Below, piece by piece: positions 8,643-16,563 of a stretch of DNA of 64,000 nt. This DNA is from Intestinimonas massiliensis (ex Afouda et al. 2020) (GTDB lineage: Bacteria; Bacillota; Clostridia; Oscillospirales; Oscillospiraceae). Below the pieces are notes generated by a model, which was not told the origin of the DNA, did not search any database, and worked only from the letters and a program-made list of their open reading frames with translations. The translations under genes and the position numbers were made by a program. The stretch spans positions 1,444,957 through 1,508,956 of the forward strand of contig NZ_LN869529.1 in assembly GCF_001244995.1 (NCBI RefSeq), given 5' to 3'. How positions within the stretch are numbered: the stretch's first letter is position 1; every line of letters starts with the position of its first letter.

Positions 8643-9879
8643 GGTCTTCACCTGCCTTCCACGAAAGTAATTGCGCAAAAGATCCGCTTGGCTCCGGTAC
8701 AGGGAGAGGGCAAAGCCGCATGCTTTCAACATCAATTTTGGCGTAGTGCTTAAGGGCGTGTTTTGTACCATGCCCCAAAACCCTTCGGACAACCTCTGTT
8801 GAAACCCTGTCGTTAATCATGTTGCTCGCAATGGAAGATCTGAAAGCACGGCTTCCATGCCTCCTGTCTGCAACCGCAACGTCAGATTTACCGAATAAAT
8901 CCCAAACCATTGTATTTATCGCAAAGCTATCAATCGGTTTATATGGAATCATTAGGGTAATGAATATCTGCGAACAGCCAGGAACATGGGGCCTAACATT
9001 TTGGATATAATCTTGTAATGCAGCTTTTACCTCTGGAAACAATTCACTTTCCCATGGATCACCTGTTTTCTGCTGCGTAAAATGGATTCTGTTGTTTTGG
9101 AAATCTATATTTTCAAAAGACAGTGCAGCTATATCACAGGCCCGAATTCCATATCGGGATAGCAGCAGGATGATTGCAAAATTTCTAATTCCCGAGGGAG
9201 AATTTCGGTCTACCGAATCCTCGACAACAGAAATTTCTTCTGGTGAATACACTGTTGGATGCGGTGTATGGCTCCTCCTGTGGAGGATGAGCTTTGAATA
9301 ATCCTGTGCCAAGAACCTAGATTCAAAGAGGAACCTTAAAAAGGGACCGATGCGATCCCAGTATCGGGAAAACCCCAGTTTTAGGAAAGCGGACTGTATT
9401 AGCTCTCCGCTGGCATCCTCAATTTTTGTGCATCCAAGTTCAGCCAGATTCTGCATGAATTTTCCGCAAATCCACTGCCGATAATGAATTGTTGTCTCTT
9501 TATTCCCATTTTTGCGGCAATGATCAATATACGCATTTAGGGAATCGCTGAGACCATCCGGGATATTCATGGGAGATGTTCGTTCTCCCCATAGGGCAGT
9601 TCTCCCATCTAACCCCTGATACAGACGATTCAGTTTGCGTACAATGACTTTTGCTCTGGTAACGCGGGAAGCACATACTTGAAGATCCTGCTCGCAATAT
9701 CGAACAAAGCAATCCCCAATTTCTGGGGTATAGTTTTCCAACGAATGTGCAGCCATGAAATCTGCAAAAGCACTCAGGATGAACTCCATGTCTCTGACTG
9801 TGCTTTTGCTGTAAGATTCTGTGTCCAGCAACAAACGCAAATGAGCTGACAAATCGTAAAAATTATGCTGTTTTTCCAT
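8635..9879 (-). CDS. RIT tyrosine recombinase, first gene
   Basis: Phage-integrase-family recombinase, 414 residues, starting at ATG 9879 behind AGGAGGT; the open frame upstream of this lacks a ribosome site. An N-terminal SAM-like region is followed by a catalytic domain from about residue 215. Catalytic residues seen are Arg in YGIRACD, His-x-x-x-x-x-Arg in HGSRAFR, His in LGHGT and Tyr in KHYAKI. The stop overlaps the start of the second recombinase. It appears intact. Confidence 0.92.
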   Translation of the reverse strand: MEKQHNFYDLSAHLRLLLDTESYSKSTVRDMEFILSAFADFMAAHSLENYTPEIGDCFVRYCEQDLQVCASRVTRAKVIVRKLNRLYQGLDGRTALWGERTSPMNIPDGLSDSLNAYIDHCRKNGNKETTIHYRQWICGKFMQNLAELGCTKIEDASGELIQSAFLKLGFSRYWDRIGPFLRFLFESRFLAQDYSKLILHRRSHTPHPTVYSPEEISVVEDSVDRNSPSGIRNFAIILLLSRYGIRACDIAALSFENIDFQNNRIHFTQQKTGDPWESELFPEVKAALQDYIQNVRPHVPGCSQIFITLMIPYKPIDSFAINTMVWDLFGKSDVAVADRRHGSRAFRSSIASNMINDRVSTEVVRRVLGHGTKHALKHYAKIDVESMRLCPLPVPEPSGSFAQLLSWKAGEDRV

Positions 9880-9951
9880 TAAAAAACCTCCTGTAAATTT
9901 GGCGTTGGGTCGACACAACACCAGTATACAGGAGTTTTTTCATTACACATT

Positions 9952-10036
9952 GTTATTCAAGAAGAATGCAAAAAACTGTTGATTCTGAAAGGGGGTATTC
10001 AACTCTTTGAATAACGTAACTCATTTAATAAACCAA
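9952..10036. repeat. Right terminal repeat of the RIT element
   Basis: GTTATTCAAGAAGAAT at 9952-9967 differs by one base from the left arm. A complementary TTGAATAAC lies at 10,007-10,015, and TTTAATAAACCAA at 10,024-10,036 is the inverse of the left terminus. Aligned outward to inward, both ends share the terminal 13 bases, GTTATTC and a CCCC block, as expected for paired recombinase binding sites. Confidence 0.8.
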
Positions 10037-10058
10037 GCCCGGCGAGGTGTCGGCATGA
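10032..10058 (+). other. Displaced candidate 3' end of virB4
   Basis: Codons for TKPGEVSA and a TGA are readable directly upstream of the methyltransferase. The TGA overlaps the ATG at 10,055 as ATGA, the same coupling seen at 13,998 and 16,070 in this operon. Before the RIT insertion this was probably the end of virB4: VirB4 reads MTTK, then KPGEVSA here versus KLSEISDN at the RIT left end. Inference from reading frame and spacing. Confidence 0.75.
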
Positions 10059-11011
10059 GGATAGAAACGGATAAAATCTATTGCGGCGACAGCTTGCAGG
10101 TGCTTCAAACCTTGCCGGAAAACTGTATTGACTGTTGCGTAACGTCCCCGCCCTACTACGGCTTGCGGGACTACGGCGCAGACGGGCAGATCGGGCGGGA
10201 AGCAACGCCGGAGGAATACGTTTCCCGCATTACGGCGGTTTTCCATGAGGTAAAGCGGGTGCTTACGCCGGAGGGCACTTGTTGGCTGAATATCGCGGAC
10301 ACTTATTGCGGCACAGGCAGCAAGGCCGGCCACCAAGACCCGAAATACCCCAAAGGCAGGAACGGGCAGCAAGTGGCGGTAAACCACCGCGCCCCCGGCT
10401 GCAAGCCCAAAGACCTAATCGGTGTTCCGTGGCTTGTAGCCCTTGCCTTGCGGGGCGACGGTTGGTATTTGCGCAGTTCTATCATCTGGTACAAAACAAA
10501 CCCCATGCCGGAAAGCTGTAAAGACCGTCCGACCCGCTGCTATGAGTATGTGTTTCTACTCACCAAATCGAAGAAATATTACTACGATTGGCAAGCAGTA
10601 GCCGAGCCGATAGCCCCCGCAACGGCGGGGCGGCTGAAAAGCGGCGTTGGCAAAGGCAACAAATACAGCGTTACTGTTCCGGGGCAGAACCAGCCGCAGA
10701 AAATCAACCGCCCCCGCGAAAAGGGCGCATACGCCGACGAGATGATTTCCCCCGTCCGCAGCCGCCGCAACGTTTGGCAGATCAACAACGTTGCCTATCG
10801 CGGCGGGCATTTCGCGGCATACCCGCCCAAACTTGCGGAAACGTGCATTTTGGCGGGCTGTCCCGTGGGCGGGATTGTCCTTGACCCCTTTTTAGGCAGC
10901 GGCACCACCGCAGCGGCGGCAAAGCACCTTTCCCGCCGCTATATCGGCATTGAGTTAAACCCCGAATACTGCACCCTTGCAAAACAGCGGATTGGAGGTG
11001 ATGAAGATTGA
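10055..11011 (+). CDS. Orphan DNA methyltransferase (beta class, SPPY motif)
   Basis: Site-specific DNA methyltransferase, 318 residues. The catalytic motif TSPPYYG lies near residue 33 and the AdoMet-binding motif LDPFLGSGTT near residue 275, so motif IV precedes motif I as in the beta class. SPPY is most typical of N4-cytosine enzymes, though N6-adenine cannot be excluded. The ATG at 10,055 follows GGCGAGGTG; the frame upstream runs into the RIT end. No restriction enzyme is adjacent, so a protective role for the transferring ICE DNA is likely. The stop overlaps the next gene's TTG start. Confidence 0.92.
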   Translation: MRIETDKIYCGDSLQVLQTLPENCIDCCVTSPPYYGLRDYGADGQIGREATPEEYVSRITAVFHEVKRVLTPEGTCWLNIADTYCGTGSKAGHQDPKYPKGRNGQQVAVNHRAPGCKPKDLIGVPWLVALALRGDGWYLRSSIIWYKTNPMPESCKDRPTRCYEYVFLLTKSKKYYYDWQAVAEPIAPATAGRLKSGVGKGNKYSVTVPGQNQPQKINRPREKGAYADEMISPVRSRRNVWQINNVAYRGGHFAAYPPKLAETCILAGCPVGGIVLDPFLGSGTTAAAAKHLSRRYIGIELNPEYCTLAKQRIGGDED

Positions 11012-12975
11012 ACAAGGAACTGAAAGCCCCGGACAAGGTAACGCAGAAAATGACCCGCGACGGGGCGGTTGCGGAAAACCTTACGACGGGCGAAACAACG
11101 AGTATCAGCGAAAGGCCGCAGGAGGAAAACTATTCCCAAGCCCCTACCGCAGCGGCAGAAAAGGCTGTTGACCGTATCGGCGCAGAGGTTGAACGGCAAG
11201 CGGCAAAGGGCGCAGAGAAAAAAGCCCTTGACGCGGCGCAGCTAAAGACCCATACTTCCCGCTTGCAGTTTTCCGAAGCGGAACGGGCAACGCCGGAATT
11301 GCAGAAAGCTATCCGTAAATCCGAGAAAGCGGCAGACCGTTTAGACGCGGCGCGGGCGGCTATCCCCAAGCAGACCAAAATCAAGAAAGAGCGCGTTTTT
11401 GACGAAGCGAAAGGCAAGGCAAAGACGCGCCTTTCCTTTGAAAAGACCGATAAGCCCCCAAACGGCAAGTTGCGTCATAACCCCTTATCCCGTCCGGCGC
11501 AGGAGTTAAACAGCACCGTACATGGGAAAATCTACGAGGTAGAGAAAGAAAACGTCGGTGTGGAAAGCGGGCACCGGGTAGAACTTGCGGGCGAGAAAGC
11601 GGGCGGCATGGCGGCGCGGACGGTAAAACGCGGCATACGCAGCCACAAGCTGAAACCCTACCGGGCAGCGGCGGCAGCCGAGAGAAAGGCGGTAAAGGCA
11701 AACGCCGATTTCCTCTATCAAAAGGCGCTGCACGATAACCCCGCCCTTGCGCACTCCAACCCGATTTCCCGTTTTTGGCAAAAGCAACGCATTAAAAAGC
11801 AGTATGCAAAGGCGTTGAAAACAGGCGGCAAGGTGAAAAAGACCGCCGAAGCCACCGCAAAGGCGGCGAAGAAAACGGCGCAGGAAACCAAACGGGCGAC
11901 GTTCTTTGTCGTCCGGCATTGGAAAGGCTGTTTGATTGTGGGCGGGATTGCCTTTATCGTGCTGCTGCTTTTCGGCGGCTTGTCCTCTTGCTCTCTGTTC
12001 GGCGGCAACAGCGGCAGCGGCTTGATTGCGTCGTCCTATCTCTCCGAGGACGCGGATATTACAGGCGCAGAAAGCGCGTATGCCGCTATGGAAGCAGAGT
12101 TACAAGATATGCTGGACAACATCGAGCGCGAATACCCCGGCTACGACGAATACCGGGTGAACGCGGACGAGATCGAGCATGACCCTTATGTGCTAATCTC
12201 TATCCTCTCCGCTTGGCATGAGGGCGTGTTTACTCTCGATGAAGCGCAAAGCACCCTTGAAATGCTCTTTGATAAACAGTATATCTTGACGGTTACGGAG
12301 GAAGTCGAGGTACGCTACCGCACCGAAACGCGGACGGACAGCGAGGGCAACGAGTACGACGTTGAAGTACCCTATAACTATTACATTCTTCATGTGGATT
12401 TGGAAAACTTCAACCTTTCCCATGTCCCCGTTTACATTATGGGCGAGGAACAGCTATCCATGTACGCTATGTATATGTCGTCGCTTGGAAACCGACCCGA
12501 CCTTTTCCCGCAATCCGGCTATATCTCAAAATACTATGAACACCCGCCAGCAGATTATGAAATCCCGCCCGCCTATCTGGAAGATGAACAGTTTGCGCGG
12601 CTCATTGAGGAAGCGGAAAAGTACGTCGGCTTTCCCTATGTGTGGGGCGGCAGCAGCCCGGAAACCTCTTTTGATTGCAGCGGTTTTGTTAGCTATGTGC
12701 TGACGAACAGCGGCTTATACAATACGGGCAGACTTGGGGCGCAGGGGCTTTACAACATTTCAACCCGCGTTTCCAACCCGCAGCCGGGGGATTTGGTTTT
12801 CTTTACGGGTACATACGACACGCCGGGGGTATCTCATGTGGGTATCTATGTTGGCGAGGACGGGGACGGAAGCCCCGTCATGCTGCATTGTGGCGACCCG
12901 ATACAATACGCAAAACTTGATACAAGCTATTGGCAATCCCATTTTTACGCCTATGGGCGGCTACATTACAACTGA
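11008..12975 (+). CDS. Membrane-anchored NlpC/P60 cell-wall hydrolase of the conjugation system
   Basis: 655 residues. The long N-terminal region (about 1-300) is charged, Ala/Lys/Glu rich and probably helical and cytoplasmic; one membrane segment follows near residues 310-328; a linker domain leads to a C-terminal NlpC/P60 peptidase domain (about 530-655). The catalytic Cys is in SFDCSGF and the His in SHVGIYVG. Such VirB1-like enzymes open peptidoglycan locally for the transfer channel. The start is TTG at 11,008 with GGAGGTG upstream, overlapping the methyltransferase stop. Confidence 0.92.
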   Translation: MNKELKAPDKVTQKMTRDGAVAENLTTGETTSISERPQEENYSQAPTAAAEKAVDRIGAEVERQAAKGAEKKALDAAQLKTHTSRLQFSEAERATPELQKAIRKSEKAADRLDAARAAIPKQTKIKKERVFDEAKGKAKTRLSFEKTDKPPNGKLRHNPLSRPAQELNSTVHGKIYEVEKENVGVESGHRVELAGEKAGGMAARTVKRGIRSHKLKPYRAAAAAERKAVKANADFLYQKALHDNPALAHSNPISRFWQKQRIKKQYAKALKTGGKVKKTAEATAKAAKKTAQETKRATFFVVRHWKGCLIVGGIAFIVLLLFGGLSSCSLFGGNSGSGLIASSYLSEDADITGAESAYAAMEAELQDMLDNIEREYPGYDEYRVNADEIEHDPYVLISILSAWHEGVFTLDEAQSTLEMLFDKQYILTVTEEVEVRYRTETRTDSEGNEYDVEVPYNYYILHVDLENFNLSHVPVYIMGEEQLSMYAMYMSSLGNRPDLFPQSGYISKYYEHPPADYEIPPAYLEDEQFARLIEEAEKYVGFPYVWGGSSPETSFDCSGFVSYVLTNSGLYNTGRLGAQGLYNISTRVSNPQPGDLVFFTGTYDTPGVSHVGIYVGEDGDGSPVMLHCGDPIQYAKLDTSYWQSHFYAYGRLHYN

Positions 12976-12995
12976 CTTTGAAAGGAGTTTATTTT

Positions 12996-13262
12996 ATGGC
13001 AAATACGAAACTTGACCGTATCGAAAGGGATATTGAGAAAACGAGGGCGAAAATCCTTGAACAGCAAAAGAAGCTGAAAGACCTTGAAGCGCAGAAAACC
13101 GAGGAAGAAAACGCGCAGATCGTGCAAATGGTAAAGGCGGTACACCTTGACGGGACGCAGCTTGCCGCGTTCCTTTCCGCTTACGCCAGCGGCGAAATCA
13201 CCTTGCCGCAGCCGGAAGCGGCCTACCCTACCGAACAGGAGGACAGCGACGATGAAGAATAA
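12996..13262 (+). CDS. DUF4315 family protein
   Basis: 88-residue protein, coiled-coil-like over residues 4-45 (Lys/Glu/Gln-rich, starting ANTKLDRIERDIEKTRAKI), with an acidic end. Matches the DUF4315 proteins found between the NlpC/P60 gene and DUF4366 in Tn1549-type ICEs. AAAGGAG precedes the ATG. Function unknown; a scaffold or regulator of the transfer apparatus is a guess from position. It overlaps the next gene by 11 bases. Confidence 0.9.
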   Translation: MANTKLDRIERDIEKTRAKILEQQKKLKDLEAQKTEEENAQIVQMVKAVHLDGTQLAAFLSAYASGEITLPQPEAAYPTEQEDSDDEE

Positions 13263-14001
13263 AAATCTAATCCGAACGTTTACCGTACTGCTTGCCGCGC
13301 TGGTTGTCATGTGCGGCTTTTCTGTTACCGCATACGCGGGCGGCGGCGATGAAAGCGACTTGCCGCCTACCCCCGTAACCGAGGAAACGCCCGCGCCGGA
13401 AACCGAGCCGGAGGAAACGACGGGCGGCTATGAGCCGCAGCCCCTTACCCCTGACGGGAATATGTCCCTTGTGGACGATATTTCGGGGGAAGCGTCCGGC
13501 GACAAGCAGTTTATCACCGTCGTTACCAAAAGCGGCAACTATTTTTACATCATCATTGACCGCGCCGAGGACGGGGAAAACACCGTCCATTTCCTTAACC
13601 AGGTGGACGAAGCGGATTTAACCGCCCTTATGGAGGACGGGCAGACCGAAGCCCCCGTTTGTAGCTGCACCGAAAAATGTATTGCCGGAAGCGTCAACAC
13701 CGATTGCCCGGTTTGCAGCGTCAACATGGGCGAGTGCGCAGGTGTGGAAGCCGAGCCGGAGCCGGAAGAAACCGAGCAGCCGCAGGAGGAAGAAAAAGGC
13801 GGCGGCATGGGTATTCTGCTTGTCGTGCTGCTTGTTGCCGCAGCGGGCGGCGGCGCGTTCTACTACTTTAAGATTTTGAAGCCCAAAAAGGACGCGGCAA
13901 AAGGCGGCAGCAGCCTTGACGACCTTGATTTTGACGAGGACGACGAGGAAACGGAAGAAGTCGAAACCGAACAGACCGAGCAGGAGGACGAACATCTATG
14001 A
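13252..14001 (+). CDS. DUF4366 family secreted/membrane protein
   Basis: 249 residues: signal peptide (about 1-28, ending TAYAGG), Pro/Glu/Thr-rich linker, a conserved domain around residues 75-140, a Cys-rich patch with seven cysteines (about 141-165), a second Glu/Pro linker, one membrane helix (about 186-206) and a very acidic cytoplasmic tail. The layout fits DUF4366 proteins of Clostridial ICEs, likely an extracellular part of the mating apparatus anchored by its C-terminal helix. It overlaps topB by four bases (ATGA). Confidence 0.9.
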   Translation: MKNKNLIRTFTVLLAALVVMCGFSVTAYAGGGDESDLPPTPVTEETPAPETEPEETTGGYEPQPLTPDGNMSLVDDISGEASGDKQFITVVTKSGNYFYIIIDRAEDGENTVHFLNQVDEADLTALMEDGQTEAPVCSCTEKCIAGSVNTDCPVCSVNMGECAGVEAEPEPEETEQPQEEEKGGGMGILLVVLLVAAAGGGAFYYFKILKPKKDAAKGGSSLDDLDFDEDDEETEEVETEQTEQEDEHL

Positions 14002-16073
14002 AACTTGTAATTGCAGAAAAACCGAGCGTCGGGGCGGCGATTGCCGCCGTACTTGGCGCGGCTGAAAAGCGCAGCGGATATTTTGAGGGCAGCGGCTACC
14101 TTGTGTCGTGGTGTATCGGGCATTTGATTAGCCTTGCGGACGCGGCCACCTACAACGAGCAGTACCGAAAATGGAAGTATGACGATCTCCCCATTGTCCC
14201 GCAGGAGTGGCAGTTTGTTATTGCCAGCGGCAAGGAGCAGCAGTTTTCCATTCTCAAAGACCTTATGCACCGCAGCGACGTTACCGAGATTGTCAACGCT
14301 TGCGACAGCGGGCGCGAGGGGGAACTCATTTTCCGCTTTGTCTATGAACAGGCAAATTGCAAAAAGCCCTTTTCCCGCCTTTGGATTAGCAGCATGGAGG
14401 AAAGCGCAATCCGCGAGGGCTTTTCAAACCTCAAAGACGGGCGCGGCTATGATAACCTCTATCAATCCGCGCTTTGCAGAGCAAAGGCCGATTGGCTCAT
14501 TGGCATTAACGCGACCCGCCTTTTCTCTATCCTCTATCACAAAACGCTGAATGTCGGCAGAGTGCAAACGCCCACCCTTGCTATGCTGGTAAACCGCGAC
14601 TATGCGATTAGCAGCTTTAAGAAAGAGAAATATCATGTCGTCCGGCTGGACGTTGGCGGCGTTGCCGCCCTTTCACAGCGGCAGGACGACGAAGCAGCGG
14701 CGCGGCAGATGAAAGCGGCTTGCGAGAAATCGCAGGCCGTTTGTACTTCCCTCAAAAAAGAGAAAAAGACCGCAGCCCCGCCGAAATTATTTGACCTTAC
14801 TTCCTTGCAACGGGAAGCAAACCGCCTGTATGGGTTTACGGCGAAACAGACCCTTGACTATGCGCAAGCCCTCTATGAAAAGCGGCTTTTGACCTATCCC
14901 CGCACCGACAGCAAATATATCACTTCCGATATGGAGGGCAGCACAAAGGAACTCATTACCGGGCTTTGTTCTCTGCTTCCCTTTATGCAGGGCGTGAAGC
15001 TGCAAGCCGACCTTACAGGGATTTGCGACAACAGCAAAGTAACCGACCATCACGCCATTTTGCCGACAGCGGAGTTTTTGAAAAACGGTTTTGCGCCCCT
15101 TGCCGAGAGCGAGAAAAAGCTAATGACCCTTGTATGCGCGAAACTGCTTTGCGCCGTTGCCGCGCCCTATAAGTATGAAGCAGTTACGGCGGTTTTCACT
15201 TGCGGCGGCTATGCCTTTACCGCAAAGGGCAAAACGACGCTTTGCGAGGGTTGGCGCGAGATTGAAAGGCTATCCCGCGCCGCGTCCGGGGAACAGGACG
15301 AGGACGCAGAGCCGGAAGCGGTTTTGCCCCCTCTTACCGAGGGACAGACCTTTGACAATCCGACAGCGGAGATCTCCGAGCGTTACACGCAGCCCCCAAA
15401 GGCATTTACCGAAGATACGTTGCTTTCGGCTATGGAGAGCGCGGGCAAGGAGGAAACGCCGGAGGACGCGGAGCGCAAGGGATTAGGCACCACCGCGACG
15501 CGGGCGGGTATCATTGAAAAACTCATTTCAGCGGGCTTTGCCGAGCGCAAGGGCAAGAAGCTAATCCCCACAAAGGACGGGTATAACCTTGTCGCCATTC
15601 TGCCCGAAAGCCTTACGTCCCCGCAGCTTACGGCAGAATGGGAAACGCGCCTTACCGGGATTGCAAAGGGCAGCGACAGCCCGGACGATTTCATGCGCGG
15701 GATTGAGGAAATGACAGCGGGGCTTGTCAAAACCTATTCCGCGATTTCCGAGGATAAAGCGAAGCTGTTTACCCCGCAGCGGGAAGCAATCGGCACTTGT
15801 CCCCGTTGCGGCGCGACGGTTTACGAAGGCAAGAAAAACTTTTATTGTTCCGACAGGGCTTGCAGCTTTGTGATGTGGAAGAATGACCGCTTTTTTGAGC
15901 AGCGCAAAAAGGCTTTCACGAAGGCGATTGCCGCCGCCCTTTTGAAAGACGGAAAGGTAAAAATCAAGGGTATGTACTCCACCAAGACAGGAAAGACCTT
16001 TGACGGCGTTGTGCTGCTTGCCGACACAGGCGGCAAGTATGTAAACTTCCGCGTCGAGCAGAACCGAAAATGA
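13998..16073 (+). CDS. topB: DNA topoisomerase III
   Basis: Type IA topoisomerase, 691 residues, which relaxes or decatenates single-stranded regions during conjugative transfer. The TOPRIM domain begins MKLVIAEKPSVG, with the acidic NACDSGREGE motif near residue 98. The active-site Tyr is in LTYPRTDSKY near residue 303, and a C-terminal zinc-finger-like region has CPRCGATVYEG and CSDRACSF. It is coupled to DUF4366 upstream and to the Cys-rich VLP gene downstream by four-base overlaps. Confidence 0.96.
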   Translation: MKLVIAEKPSVGAAIAAVLGAAEKRSGYFEGSGYLVSWCIGHLISLADAATYNEQYRKWKYDDLPIVPQEWQFVIASGKEQQFSILKDLMHRSDVTEIVNACDSGREGELIFRFVYEQANCKKPFSRLWISSMEESAIREGFSNLKDGRGYDNLYQSALCRAKADWLIGINATRLFSILYHKTLNVGRVQTPTLAMLVNRDYAISSFKKEKYHVVRLDVGGVAALSQRQDDEAAARQMKAACEKSQAVCTSLKKEKKTAAPPKLFDLTSLQREANRLYGFTAKQTLDYAQALYEKRLLTYPRTDSKYITSDMEGSTKELITGLCSLLPFMQGVKLQADLTGICDNSKVTDHHAILPTAEFLKNGFAPLAESEKKLMTLVCAKLLCAVAAPYKYEAVTAVFTCGGYAFTAKGKTTLCEGWREIERLSRAASGEQDEDAEPEAVLPPLTEGQTFDNPTAEISERYTQPPKAFTEDTLLSAMESAGKEETPEDAERKGLGTTATRAGIIEKLISAGFAERKGKKLIPTKDGYNLVAILPESLTSPQLTAEWETRLTGIAKGSDSPDDFMRGIEEMTAGLVKTYSAISEDKAKLFTPQREAIGTCPRCGATVYEGKKNFYCSDRACSFVMWKNDRFFEQRKKAFTKAIAAALLKDGKVKIKGMYSTKTGKTFDGVVLLADTGGKYVNFRVEQNRK

Positions 16074-16438
16074 TTAGGCTTGATGAAAAGCAATACCGCG
16101 CCGTAAAGAAAATGACCCGCGCCGCTTGTGCAAACAACGATTGCGGGAATTGTCTGCTGCTGGACGACGGGGAAACTTGCGTTTGTGTGCAGAGTATCAG
16201 CTATTCGCTGCTATGCCGTTATTTCCGCGAAGCGGTATTACCCGCCGACAGGCAGCTATGCGAACAGATCACCCGCAGCGGGGAAACCGATTTGAAGCGT
16301 TGCGCGGTATGCGGCAGCACGTTTGCAGCGGGCAGCAACCGGGCGAAATACTGCCCCGATTGCGCGGTAAAGATACGCCGCAGACAGAAAGCCCAAAGCG
16401 AGAGAAACAGGCGTTTGCGGAGTAAAACAACTACATAG
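16070..16438 (+). CDS. Cysteine-rich VLP protein
   Basis: 122 residues with the VLP-type N-terminal domain (YRAVKKMTRAACANNDCGNC, with Cys pairs at about 20-47) and a C-terminal zinc-ribbon-like CAVCGSTF...YCPDC followed by a basic tail. Such proteins are common after topB in Tn1549-like elements; DNA or RNA binding is likely but the role is unknown. Start overlaps the topB stop (ATGA). Confidence 0.88.
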   Translation: MIRLDEKQYRAVKKMTRAACANNDCGNCLLLDDGETCVCVQSISYSLLCRYFREAVLPADRQLCEQITRSGETDLKRCAVCGSTFAAGSNRAKYCPDCAVKIRRRQKAQSERNRRLRSKTTT

Positions 16439-16534
16439 CAAGCACAGCAAACGAGTACCCGTTTGCGAGAAATCCCCGCATTTCTCTTTGAGATTTGCGG
16501 GGATTTTGCTTGTTGGGATAGTCCCAAACCCTTA
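16435..16534 (+). repeat. oriT-like sequence, copy A (with an extra hairpin)
   Basis: Contains two short dyads: GCAAACG-6-CGTTTGC (16,447-16,466) and TTGGGA-TAG-TCCCAA (16,513-16,527). The same two blocks recur in inverted orientation at 22,909-22,974, upstream of mobC. Copy A differs by a 39 bp insert (16,469-16,507) that forms a GC-rich hairpin, AATCCCCGCA/TTGCGGGGATT, probably a terminator for the transfer operon. It lies 30 bp before the anti-restriction gene. An origin of transfer or shared regulatory site is inferred. Confidence 0.6.
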
Positions 16535-16563
16535 AAAACCGAGAAAGGACGTGATGAAATAAT

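Larger units (their letters stand above)
6505..10037 (-). mobile_element. RIT element (recombinase in trio) inserted at the 3' end of virB4
   Basis: Three overlapping tyrosine recombinase genes on one strand, with imperfect terminal inverted repeats, match the definition of RIT elements. Limits are deduced: the left gene reads ACGAAG then the tail codons (6505 onward), and the right flank reads ACCAAG then codons for PGEVSA and a stop overlapping the methyltransferase ATG. The shared AAG (6502-6504 and 10,035-10,037) is the likely joint, giving about 3.5 kb. Using the terminal repeats instead, the element would span 6526-10,036. The middle recombinase has an in-frame stop, so the copy may be immobile. 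Its GC content is lower than that of the surrounding transfer genes. Confidence 0.85.

Noticed and set aside
6620-9879. The tyrosine recombinases as integrase of the ICE
   Set aside because: They form their own element with terminal repeats inside the transfer operon; the ICE ends in its own large serine recombinase.
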